Shown here one piece after another: positions 1 to 7,084 of a DNA stretch of 44,957 nt (within the stretch, counting starts at the first letter, position 1; the number at the start of each line of letters is the position of its first letter). The DNA is from Alphaproteobacteria bacterium (GTDB lineage: Bacteria; Pseudomonadota; Alphaproteobacteria; Rhodospirillales; Magnetovibrionaceae), in the NCBI GenBank assembly GCA_015231605.1, contig JADGBG010000004.1, positions 1 through 44,957 of the forward strand, written 5' to 3'. Below the pieces are notes generated by a model that ran no database searches, had not been told where the DNA came from, and saw only the letters and a program-made list of their open reading frames with translations. The position numbers and the translations under genes are program-made.

Positions 1-52
1 CCGCCTTCTGCGGGCCGGTGAGGTTGCGGTAGTCGTCCTTTACGCGGGCCAT
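1..52 (-). CDS. fliG: Flagellar motor switch protein FliG, N-terminal fragment (cut by window edge)
   Basis: Only the first 17 codons are in the window. Read from the ATG at 52 on the minus strand they give MARVKDDYRNLTGPQKA, which matches the usual N-terminus of alphaproteobacterial FliG. FliG is the cytoplasmic rotor protein that binds the FliF C-terminus and contacts the stator. The gene starts 19 bases after the fliF stop, with a GGAG ribosome site in between, so fliF-fliG form one transcription unit. The order agrees with the usual fliF-fliG pair. The rest of the gene lies outside the window. Confidence 0.85.
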   Translation of the reverse strand, partial: MARVKDDYRNLTGPQKA

Positions 53-71
53 GGCGTGTCAACCAACTCCG

Positions 72-1730
72 TCAGCTTTCCTGGTAAAGCCAGTTGCGCA
101 CGATGGACAAGGCTTCGTCCGGATGTTTCTCGACGATTTCGCCGACCTTCTTCACGCTGGAGGCCTTCACGCGGCCTTCCACGCGGTCGATGTCGATGAG
201 TTCCTCGAACATTTCCTCTTCCTGCATGCCTCTGTCGGGCGTCGGCGGCGCGACCAGCGCGCCGGCGGCCAGTTGCGCCTGGTCGGCGATCATGCGTCCG
301 CTTTCCGCCATGGCGCCCATGGCGCCGGGCAAGGCTTCGAACGCGCGGCTGATCAGCGGACGGACCACCAACAGGATCACCAGAACGGCGAGGATCAGGA
401 TCACCATCATTTCGGCGACCTGCAGCAGGTCCTGCTTTTGGAATCCGAAGAACAGATCGATGGGTTCTTCCGGCGGCAGTTCGACGTCGGCGAACTGCAT
501 GTTGATGACTTCCACCACGTCGCCGCGGTTCTGGTCATAGCCGATCGCGCCTTTCACCAGGGACGCGAGCATTTCCATGTCTTCTTTGGTGCGGTCTTCG
601 TAGACCCGGTCATCGTTATCGTTGAGGACGTACTTGCCGTCCACCAGCACCGCCACGGACAGACGGTTGATGACTCCGGTGTCGCGGATCTGGTTCACGA
701 CGCGCTTGGAGATTTCGAAGTTCACCGCTTCCTCGGTGCGGTTCTCCGCCGAATTGCGCGCGGCCTCGTTGCCCGCGGCGCCTTCGCCGTCCGGCAGGTT
801 GGCGTTGACCGAGACGGGCAGGGGCTCTTGCTCGTTTTGCTGAACGCTTTGTTCGATGGTGTTGGTCGAGCGCACCACCTGGCCGTCGGGATCGTAGATT
901 TCCTCGTTGGTGGTGACCCGGTCGAAATCCATGTCGGCGGTCACCTCGGCGCGGACCTTGCCGAAGCCGACGGATTTCTCCAACAGCTTCTCGATGGTCA
1001 TGCGCATTTCGTTTTCATAGGCCCGGCGGCGCTCGTCGGCCTGTTGCGCGATCAGGCCGGGCGTGGTCGACGGATCGCCTTCCTCGCCGCGCGCCAGCAG
1101 TTCGCCCTTGTCGTCGACGATGGAGATCTGGCGCGGCAAAAGCCCCGGAACGGCGGCCGCGACCAAGTGTTGGACCGCCATCACCTGTTGGGTGTCGAGC
1201 CGCATGGAGCCGCGCATCTTGAGGAAGATGGAGGCGCTGGGCTTGTTCTTTTCGCGCTGGAACAATTCGCGTTGCGGCAACACCAGATGCACGCGCGCGG
1301 TACGGACGTTGTCGATGGTTTGAATGGTGCGGGCCAGTTCGCCTTCCAGGGCGCGGACCAGATTGACGTTTTGCTGGAAGTTGGTCGCCCCCAGCGCACC
1401 TTGCTTGTCGAACAGCTCATAGCCCATGGAGCCGCCCGACGGCAGGCCCTTGTTCGCCATGGTGAGACGCAGCTGGCCGACCTGGTCCGAGGGCACCAGA
1501 ACCTGACTGCCGCCGGCCTTCAGTTCGAAGGGGATGTTCTGGCTTTGCAATTGCGCCACGATGGCCGAGGAATCCTGGGGTTCCAATTCGCCATACAGCA
1601 GGGCCATCGGCGTCGTGGTGAAGCGCGTCGCCAGATAGATGAAAAAGCCGATCATGCCGAACAGCACGGCCACCATGATCAGCAGCCGTCCCGGTCCGAG
1701 ATTGCGCAGGGTCTGAAGGAACGTGTCCAC
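72..1730 (-). CDS. fliF: Flagellar MS-ring protein FliF
   Basis: FliF forms the MS ring of the flagellar basal body in the inner membrane. The protein has a first membrane helix near residues 15-38 (LLIMVAVLFGMIGFF), a periplasmic ring-building region, a second helix in the C-terminal third (VILILAVLVILLVVRPL) and a C-terminal cytoplasmic FliG-binding tail containing VGEIVEKHPDEALSIVRNWL. The open frame reaches back to 1820, but a GTG at 1730 preceded by a GGGGG ribosome site gives 552 residues, close to the family's usual length, with the normal short N-terminus before helix 1. The extra 30 codons of the longer form look non-coding. It is followed directly by fliG. A CtrA-like box lies about 130 bases upstream. 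Identity is secure; only the start is uncertain. Confidence 0.95.
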   Translation of the reverse strand: MDTFLQTLRNLGPGRLLIMVAVLFGMIGFFIYLATRFTTTPMALLYGELEPQDSSAIVAQLQSQNIPFELKAGGSQVLVPSDQVGQLRLTMANKGLPSGGSMGYELFDKQGALGATNFQQNVNLVRALEGELARTIQTIDNVRTARVHLVLPQRELFQREKNKPSASIFLKMRGSMRLDTQQVMAVQHLVAAAVPGLLPRQISIVDDKGELLARGEEGDPSTTPGLIAQQADERRRAYENEMRMTIEKLLEKSVGFGKVRAEVTADMDFDRVTTNEEIYDPDGQVVRSTNTIEQSVQQNEQEPLPVSVNANLPDGEGAAGNEAARNSAENRTEEAVNFEISKRVVNQIRDTGVINRLSVAVLVDGKYVLNDNDDRVYEDRTKEDMEMLASLVKGAIGYDQNRGDVVEVINMQFADVELPPEEPIDLFFGFQKQDLLQVAEMMVILILAVLVILLVVRPLISRAFEALPGAMGAMAESGRMIADQAQLAAGALVAPPTPDRGMQEEEMFEELIDIDRVEGRVKASSVKKVGEIVEKHPDEALSIVRNWLYQES

Positions 1731-1859
1731 AGGGACCCCCTTTGTCCAGTTGCGGTCAAAGCCCCCGGAACGCTTCGAATGACGAAGCGCCCAAGGGGCG
1801 CGGCGGGGCGTCCGCGCCACGCCGCCTTCTATCCTGATGTTAAAGTACTGAAGTGTTGG

Positions 1860-1874
1860 TAAATATGACGTTAA
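1860..1874 (-). promoter_or_regulatory. Candidate CtrA-binding box upstream of fliF
   Basis: On the minus strand the bases read TTAA-CGTCATA-TTTA followed by CC, one mismatch from the TTAA-N7-TTAACC consensus of the alphaproteobacterial master regulator CtrA. It lies about 130 bases before the proposed fliF start. In Caulobacter, early flagellar operons including fliF are CtrA-activated. The match was found by eye and its statistical weight alone is small. Confidence 0.4.
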
Positions 1875-1981
1875 TGGGGCGGCAACATTTGCCTACTCTC
1901 GACGAAGCGTGCGCCAGCCCGATTTCGCGCATCTTCCGGGGGAGTGATCGGCGTCAGGGAATCTTTTGGGTTGCCATTTGA

Positions 1982-1996
1982 TTGAAAAAAGGTTAA
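1982..1996 (+). promoter_or_regulatory. Candidate CtrA-binding box upstream of the FlaG-like gene
   Basis: The sequence TTGA-AAAAAGG-TTAA matches the CtrA half-site spacing with one mismatch. It sits 65-79 bases before the ATG at 2061. If it is real, a translation start at 2061 or 2073 is more likely than the GTG at 2001, which would lie too close to the site. Confidence 0.3.
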
Positions 1997-2060
1997 GTTT
2001 GTGGACAGTGGGATAGGAAAATCCCGTAGAAGTATGCGCAGCAATGTGCAGCAGAAAGCA

Positions 2061-2549
2061 ATGGTGAACGCTATGAGTGACTTATCAGCTGTCACGGTTT
2101 CCGATCTCGTGAGCCGTGTTTCATCGAAGTCCGTCACGCCTCCTGAAGCAAATGTGTCGCAGGCGGTCGCAGAGGTTCAGGCGAAGGCCCATCCCTCCGC
2201 GCCGGACATGACGCAGGTCATGACTTCGCCCAAGGGCGTCGTGGATCCGCAAAGCGGGATGTACATCCTGCAGTACCGCGACCAGAGCTCGGGCGAGGTG
2301 ACGCGCCAGTATCCGTCCCAGAAAGTCGTGGCCGCCTATCGCAAGGGCGATAACGAAGTCCAGCAGGCCAAGCCCCAACAGGCGCTGGCCGAGGGCTCCG
2401 CCGTTCCGGTTCCGACCGGTGTCGCGGCGGAAACCGCGGGCGTGGCCGTGCAAGCCGCGGCTCCGGCGACCACTTCGGCTCCGTCCACGGGCACCGCGGC
2501 GTCGACCGCCGGCTCGTCCGGCAAGGGAGCCCCGAGCGGCGAGGCTTAA
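2061..2549 (+). CDS. FlaG-like flagellar protein
   Basis: This is a protein of about 160 residues whose middle carries the FlaG-type core: YILQYRDQSSGEVTRQYPSQ, followed by KVVAAY. It resembles the D-x-x-TGEV-RQ-P pattern of the FlaG family. FlaG proteins influence filament length or assembly in several bacteria; the exact role is not settled. The N-terminal third is polar. The C-terminal third is a low-complexity Ala/Pro/Thr/Ser tail, probably disordered. The frame is open back to a GTG at 2001; ATGs at 2061 and 2073 are alternatives and none has a strong ribosome site. It is divergent from fliF, and a 10-bp hairpin lies downstream. The FlaG assignment rests on one short motif. Confidence 0.65.
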   Translation: MVNAMSDLSAVTVSDLVSRVSSKSVTPPEANVSQAVAEVQAKAHPSAPDMTQVMTSPKGVVDPQSGMYILQYRDQSSGEVTRQYPSQKVVAAYRKGDNEVQQAKPQQALAEGSAVPVPTGVAAETAGVAVQAAAPATTSAPSTGTAASTAGSSGKGAPSGEA

Positions 2550-2599
2550 GCGGGTTTTCCCGTCCCTGACGGGAGGACGTGCGTTTCCGAATTCATGGC

Positions 2600-2627
2600 G
2601 GGTGCAGGCGCGATCGTGCCTGCACCC
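2600..2627 (+). terminator. 10-bp perfect hairpin after the FlaG-like gene
   Basis: GGGTGCAGGC and GCCTGCACCC pair perfectly around an 8-base loop that itself contains CGATCG. It lies 51 bases after the FlaG-like stop and 130 bases before the next gene. There is no T-tract after the stem, so it could be a factor-assisted terminator, an mRNA-stabilising structure or an attenuator. Confidence 0.4.
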
Positions 2628-2758
2628 ATTGCCGTGCGCGCATGCGTCGGCGTGCAATGCCAGGACGGCGGCGGAAAAGCCCCTATCCCCGCGCGGTTCG
2701 AGTGGCTACCATGGCCCGGGATCGCCATCCGCGGGAAGACAGACTGGGGGCCGTCAAA

Positions 2759-4513
2759 ATGGAAAAATACGGGCATATGGCCGAAGCGCGGCGCCTGGCG
2801 GGAGCCGGACGGAACGGCGAAGCGCTGGCGGCCTGCGACCGGGCCTTGACCGACAGACCCGACGACCCGGACCTGTTGAATTTGGCGGCGGCCGCCGCCT
2901 GGGGCATGGGCGACGCCGGACGGGCGCTGCCGTACCTGGACCGCGCGATGGCCGCCCATCCCGGACACGCGGACGCCTACGTGACGCTGGGCGTGATCCT
3001 GGAGACCTATGGTCGTCTGGACGAGGCGGCGAACGCCTATCGCGCCGCCCTGGAAGCGGACGGCGAACGGGTGACGGCTTATCTGAACCTGGGCAACGTG
3101 TTGATGCGCCAGGGGGCGGCGGGACAGGCCATTCCGGTCTACGATCAGGCCTTGGCGCGCGAACCGCTGAACGTGGACGCGCTGAACAACAAGGGCTTGG
3201 CGTTGAAGGAAACGGGCAGGCTGGACGAGGCGGAGCGGCTGCTGCGCCAAGCGGTCGGGGCGCAACCCGGTTACGCCCCCGCGTGGACCAACCTCGGCCT
3301 TGTGCTGCGTCTGGCGAAACGCCCCGACGAGGCGTTGGCGGCGTATGAACGGGCCCTGGCGCTCGACCCCTCGTCCATCAAGGCGTTGAACAATCTGGCG
3401 GTGCTCAAGCGCTGGCGGGGAGAGTTGGAGGAGGCCGAGGCCCTGTGCCGCGGCATTCTCGAAACCCATCCGGACGTGGTGGAGACGCTCAACAATCTGG
3501 GCGACATCCTCCAGGCCCAGGGGCGCGTCGACGAGGCCGAGGCGCTGTTCCGGCGCGTGTTGGAACTGGCCCCGGACCATGCCGAGGGGCATCACAATCT
3601 GGCGGTCCTTTTGCTTTTGAAGGGAGATTTGAAGGCCGGTTGGGCGCATTACGAATGGCGCTGGCTGGCCAAGGATTTTCCCTCGGAGCGGCGCAACTTT
3701 CCCAAACCGCTCTGGCGCGGCGAGGATTTGGCAGGGCGCACCATCCTGTTGTACGTGGAGCAGGGGCTGGGCGACGCGGTGCAGTTCGTGCGCTATGCTC
3801 CCCGTGTCGCGGCGCGGGGCGGGCGGGTGATCGTCGAATGTCCGCCGGTCCTCAAGCGCCTGTTCGAAACGCTCGACGGCGTCGCCCAGGTGATCGCGCG
3901 GGGCGATGCACTGCCCGCGTTCGACGTGCAGTGTCCGTTTTTGTCGTTGCCCGGCATTCTCAGCCCGGATCTGGCCAGCATTCCGGCGGCCACGCCCTAT
4001 GTCCATCCCGACCCGTCGGACGGGAAAACCTGGCGTGAGCGCCTGTCTGGCGTTTCCGGTAAAAAGGTGGGTCTGGCATGGGCGGGCAGTCCACATCACA
4101 CCAACGACCGCGAACGGTCCGTGCCACTGTCGCGACTGGAGCCGCTTAGCCGTGTTCCCGGTTGCACGCTGTTCAGCCTGCAAATCGGCGAGTCCGCCCG
4201 CCAGTTGGCCGACATCGATTTTCCGGTGGCGGATCTCACCGGCGACATCGGCGATTACGCCGACACGGCCGCGTTCATCGACCAATTGGATCTTGTCGTC
4301 ACGGTCGACACGTCCGTCGCCCACGTGGCGGGGGCGTTGGGCCGTCCGACGTGGGTGATGCTGCCCCACGCGCCGGACTGGCGCTGGATGTTGGATCGGG
4401 ACGATACCCCCTGGTACCCAAACATGCGGCTCTATCGCCAGGAATCCCGACGGGACTGGGATGGCGTGCTTGCGCGCCTGACGGCGGATCTTGAACGGTT
4501 TTGTAACGATTGA
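2759..4513 (+). CDS. TPR protein with GT9/heptosyltransferase-like C-terminal domain
   Basis: The protein has 584 residues. Residues from about 1 to 310 are consecutive 34-residue tetratricopeptide repeats, recognisable by recurring ALNNLG and DEAEALFRRVLEL-type segments. From about residue 328 a Rossmann-like glycosyltransferase-type domain begins with ILLYVEQGLGDAVQFVRY and ends with VDTSVAHVAGALGRP and PDWRWMLDRDDTPWYPNMRL, as in TPR proteins annotated with a GT9 (ADP-heptose transferase-like) domain. Such proteins often lie in flagellar loci, where a role in flagellin O-glycosylation is plausible but not shown here. The ATG at 2759 has a GGGGG site; the frame is open further upstream, with an ATG at 2711 as an alternative. 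It is followed by a paralogue 50 bases downstream. Confidence 0.8.
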   Translation: MEKYGHMAEARRLAGAGRNGEALAACDRALTDRPDDPDLLNLAAAAAWGMGDAGRALPYLDRAMAAHPGHADAYVTLGVILETYGRLDEAANAYRAALEADGERVTAYLNLGNVLMRQGAAGQAIPVYDQALAREPLNVDALNNKGLALKETGRLDEAERLLRQAVGAQPGYAPAWTNLGLVLRLAKRPDEALAAYERALALDPSSIKALNNLAVLKRWRGELEEAEALCRGILETHPDVVETLNNLGDILQAQGRVDEAEALFRRVLELAPDHAEGHHNLAVLLLLKGDLKAGWAHYEWRWLAKDFPSERRNFPKPLWRGEDLAGRTILLYVEQGLGDAVQFVRYAPRVAARGGRVIVECPPVLKRLFETLDGVAQVIARGDALPAFDVQCPFLSLPGILSPDLASIPAATPYVHPDPSDGKTWRERLSGVSGKKVGLAWAGSPHHTNDRERSVPLSRLEPLSRVPGCTLFSLQIGESARQLADIDFPVADLTGDIGDYADTAAFIDQLDLVVTVDTSVAHVAGALGRPTWVMLPHAPDWRWMLDRDDTPWYPNMRLYRQESRRDWDGVLARLTADLERFCND

Positions 4514-4563
4514 CGGCTAACATGCGTCCGGGTTCGAGAACCGGACGGGAAGGACATGCACGG

Positions 4564-6606
4564 ATGAACAGGGCGGAACGCAGGCGACAGCAAAAACTGG
4601 CGGAACAGGCGGCACGGTCGGGGCAGGACGTCGCCACCGATCTGGATGCGGCGGTGATGCAGGTTCTGACGGGGGCGCTTCAGCATCATACGGCCGGCTC
4701 CCTGGCGGACGCGGAGACGCTTTACGCCGAAGTGCTCAAGGCCGTTCCCAATCAACCCGACGCGCTTCATCTGATGGGCGTGCTGAAACACCAGACCGGC
4801 CACGACCAAGAGGCCCTTGAACTTATCGGCAGGGCGCTGAAAATCCATCCGGATTTTCCCGAGGCGCTCAACAATCTCGGCAACGTTCTGCTTGCCCTGG
4901 ACCGCGTCGCGGACGCCGCCGAGCACTTCCTCCGGGCCTTGGCGCTCAATCCCGAATACGCCGACGCGCACAACAACCTTGGCGGCGTCTTGCTGCGTCA
5001 GGGAAAATTCACCGAGGCCCTGGACCATTGCCGAAAGGCCGCGGAGCTGAACCCCGCGCATATCGACGCCCATTTCAACCAGGGCCGCGCGCTCAGGGAA
5101 TTGGGGCGCGCCGAAGAGGCTGTCGCCGCATTTCAAAAGGTCGTCGATTTGAACCCCGCTCATGGGGACGCCATGACCGACCTTGGACAGGCCCTGAATG
5201 ATCTGGGCCGGTGCGACGAGGCGGCGGACGCGTTGCAAAAGGCCGTCGCTCTCGACCCCGACCATGCGCTGCGGTGGAACATCCTGGGCGTGGTGCTGCT
5301 CGCCAAGGGGGAACATGCGCGGGCCGCGGAACAGTTTCGCAAGGCCGCCGCGATCGCCCCCGATTTCCTGGATGCGCACAACAATCTGGGCAACATGCTC
5401 CTGATGCTCGGGCGCTACGATGAGGCCGTCACATGCTTCGAGCGGGCGATCGCCCTGCGCCCGGACATCATGGGGCTATACATGAACATCAGCTTGGCGC
5501 TGCGTGACGCGGGCCGGCTTGACGAGGCGGAAACCTATCTGCGCATGGTGGTGGGCCGAGAACCCCGCAACGCCGTGGCCTTCAAGGAACTGGGGACGGT
5601 TCTCACGTACCGGGACCGCCTGGACGAGGCCTCGACCTTTTTCCAACAGGCCATCACCCTGGAGCCGGATTACGGCGAGGCGCGTTTCGAGCTGGGCCTG
5701 TCGCAACTGCTGCACGGGGACTTCGCCCACGGGTGGGAAAATTACGCCTGGCGGCGACGCATGTCGGCCCATCCCCTGATGAAACGCCAGTACGACAAAC
5801 CGCTTTGGGACGGCGGCGACCTGACCGGGAAAACCATTTATCTGTATCCCGAGCAGGGCATGGGCGACACCATTCAGTTCGTCCGCTTCGCCAAGGACGT
5901 GGCGGACCGCGGGGGGCGGGTCATCCTGGAAACGCCCAAGGCGCTCGAACCGCTTCTTCGCACCGTCGAAGGCCCGAACGACGTGATTGTCGATTCCGCC
6001 GCCGCTCCCGCGTTCGATTGCCATGCCTCGTTGATGGATCTTGGCGGGATTTTGCGCGTGACCCCGGAAAATGCGAGCGGGCGCGCGCCCTATCTACGGG
6101 CTCCGGATTCGGCCATGGAGGCGTGGAGCGGCCGCATCGCAAACGATGAAACGCTTCGTGTCGGCATGGTATGGGGGGGCAATCCCAACCACAAGCAGGA
6201 CGCCATCCGCTCCATTCCCGCGGACATGTTCTCTTCTTTCGCCGACATTCCGGGCGTAAGCCTTTACAGTCTGCAGGTGGGCCGTGACGGCGAAGCCGAA
6301 CAGGCGTTCGCCGGGAAAATCATCGATCTTGCGCCGTTTCTGACGGATTTCGGTCAGACGGCGGCGGCCATGATGCAGCTGGATCTGGTGATCGCGGTGG
6401 ATACCTCCGCCGCGCACCTGGCGGGCGCGCTGGGCCGTCCGGTGTGGACGTTGGTGCAGAAGGTGCCCGACTGGCGCTGGCTGCGGGAAGGAAGCGAAAG
6501 CTATTGGTATCCGACCATGCGCCTGTTCCGCCAGCACAAGCTGGGCAGTTGGGTCGAGGCCGTGGAGGACGTGCGGGCCGCCCTGACGCGCTTCGCCGAA
6601 AGCTGA
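4564..6606 (+). CDS. TPR protein with GT9/heptosyltransferase-like C-terminal domain (paralogue of the preceding gene)
   Basis: The protein has 680 residues. A basic N-terminus (MNRAERRRQQKLAEQ) leads into about ten TPR units up to residue 400. The C-terminal domain starts near residue 424 with IYLYPEQGMGDTIQFVRF and carries VDTSAAHLAGALGRP near residue 612, then VPDWRWLREGSESYWYP. These blocks match the preceding gene almost position for position, so the two are tandem paralogues with different TPR numbers. The ATG at 4564 is preceded by GGAAGGA at a good distance. The gene ends 6 bases from the convergent sciP gene with no visible terminator between. The probable role is protein, likely flagellin, glycosylation; no donor or acceptor can be read from the sequence. 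Confidence 0.8.
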   Translation: MNRAERRRQQKLAEQAARSGQDVATDLDAAVMQVLTGALQHHTAGSLADAETLYAEVLKAVPNQPDALHLMGVLKHQTGHDQEALELIGRALKIHPDFPEALNNLGNVLLALDRVADAAEHFLRALALNPEYADAHNNLGGVLLRQGKFTEALDHCRKAAELNPAHIDAHFNQGRALRELGRAEEAVAAFQKVVDLNPAHGDAMTDLGQALNDLGRCDEAADALQKAVALDPDHALRWNILGVVLLAKGEHARAAEQFRKAAAIAPDFLDAHNNLGNMLLMLGRYDEAVTCFERAIALRPDIMGLYMNISLALRDAGRLDEAETYLRMVVGREPRNAVAFKELGTVLTYRDRLDEASTFFQQAITLEPDYGEARFELGLSQLLHGDFAHGWENYAWRRRMSAHPLMKRQYDKPLWDGGDLTGKTIYLYPEQGMGDTIQFVRFAKDVADRGGRVILETPKALEPLLRTVEGPNDVIVDSAAAPAFDCHASLMDLGGILRVTPENASGRAPYLRAPDSAMEAWSGRIANDETLRVGMVWGGNPNHKQDAIRSIPADMFSSFADIPGVSLYSLQVGRDGEAEQAFAGKIIDLAPFLTDFGQTAAAMMQLDLVIAVDTSAAHLAGALGRPVWTLVQKVPDWRWLREGSESYWYPTMRLFRQHKLGSWVEAVEDVRAALTRFAES

Positions 6607-6612
6607 AACCGA

Positions 6613-6894
6613 TCAACGGGATCTGCGGAACTGATTGAGCCGGGTGACGCGCAGCGCCGCCACGCCGTGCTGGTCGAGCAGGGTCTGCCAGCTGACGAAT
6701 TCCTCGATCGACAGGGAATACCGGCGGCACGCTTCTTCCAGGGAAATCAACCCCGAACGCACGGCGTTGACCACCATGGCCTTGCGGTTGGTGACCCAGC
6801 GCTTGGTGTCGGGCGGCGGCAGGTCGTCCAGCGTCAAGTTGTCGTTGCTCCCGCCAAGCGGCGGGATCGGGGCGAAGGGGGTGTGTCGCTTCAT
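6613..6894 (-). CDS. sciP: CtrA inhibitor SciP (DUF1153 family)
   Basis: This 93-residue protein contains the DUF1153 signature: LDDLPPPDTKRWVTNRKA, then the helix-turn-helix-like SLEEACRRYSLSIEEFVSWQ. In Caulobacter, SciP binds CtrA and DNA and represses CtrA-activated genes, many of them flagellar, in G1 cells. The length agrees with the family. The gene lies downstream of the hook gene flgE on the same strand, but an intrinsic terminator and a CtrA-like box between them suggest its own promoter. Its 3' end faces the TPR gene. Finding sciP beside structural flagellar genes supports an alphaproteobacterial source. The ATG start is preceded by a modest GAAGAAG purine stretch. Confidence 0.9.
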   Translation of the reverse strand: MKRHTPFAPIPPLGGSNDNLTLDDLPPPDTKRWVTNRKAMVVNAVRSGLISLEEACRRYSLSIEEFVSWQTLLDQHGVAALRVTRLNQFRRSR

Positions 6895-6943
6895 GGCTTC
6901 TTCAGCTGTCCGTCGAACTTTCCCTTTGTATAGCCGAGCGGTC

Positions 6944-6958
6944 TTAAGGAATGCCTAA
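6944..6958 (-). promoter_or_regulatory. Candidate CtrA-binding box upstream of sciP
   Basis: On the minus strand the bases read TTAG-GCATTCC-TTAA, one mismatch from TTAA-N7-TTAA, placed 50-64 bases before the sciP ATG. In Caulobacter sciP is itself activated by CtrA, so this position fits a conserved feedback loop. It was found by eye, without a weight-matrix score. Confidence 0.45.
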
Positions 6959-6989
6959 TCGGGCGGTCGGCCATATGGACCCGGTCACG

Positions 6990-7010
6990 AAAAAAGGCCC
7001 CACAGGGCCC
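6990..7010 (-). terminator. Intrinsic terminator of the fliK-flgD-flgE operon
   Basis: On the minus strand GGCCC-TGTG-GGGCC is followed directly by six T residues, about 75 bases after the flgE stop. A stem with a U-tract in the right orientation ends the hook transcript before sciP. Confidence 0.7.
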
Positions 7011-7043
7011 GGTTCCGGAAAGTCTTTTTGGCGGTTCACGAGA

Positions 7044-7073
7044 GGGACGCGGGGCTTTCTGCCCCCGTCTCCC
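7044..7073 (-). other. Second hairpin just after flgE
   Basis: GGGAGACGGGGGC and GCCCCGCGTCCC (minus-strand reading) pair imperfectly around an AGAAA loop, 11 bases beyond the flgE stop. It has no T-tract. It may stabilise the 3' end of the hook mRNA ahead of the true terminator at 6990-7010. Confidence 0.4.
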
Positions 7074-7084
7074 GTCAGCGTGAA

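Larger units (their letters stand above)
1731..2060. other. Intergenic region between divergent fliF and FlaG-like genes
   Basis: About 330 bases separate the inferred starts of the minus-strand fliF and the plus-strand FlaG-like gene. The middle is AT-richer than its surroundings. It holds two TTAA-N7-TTAA-like boxes (1860-1874 and 1982-1996), each with one mismatch. No convincing sigma-54 -24/-12 element, RNA gene or conserved small frame was seen. It must carry promoters for both directions. Confidence 0.5.

Noticed and set aside
51-1862. Long plus-strand open frame (603 codons) opposite fliF
   Set aside because: It is His/Gly/Asp-rich antisense of a secure fliF gene. High GC keeps the opposite strand open.
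1871-2137. Minus-strand frame of 88 codons between fliF and the FlaG-like gene
   Set aside because: It lies across the divergent promoter region and the FlaG-like N-terminus, with no ribosome site and no conserved pattern.
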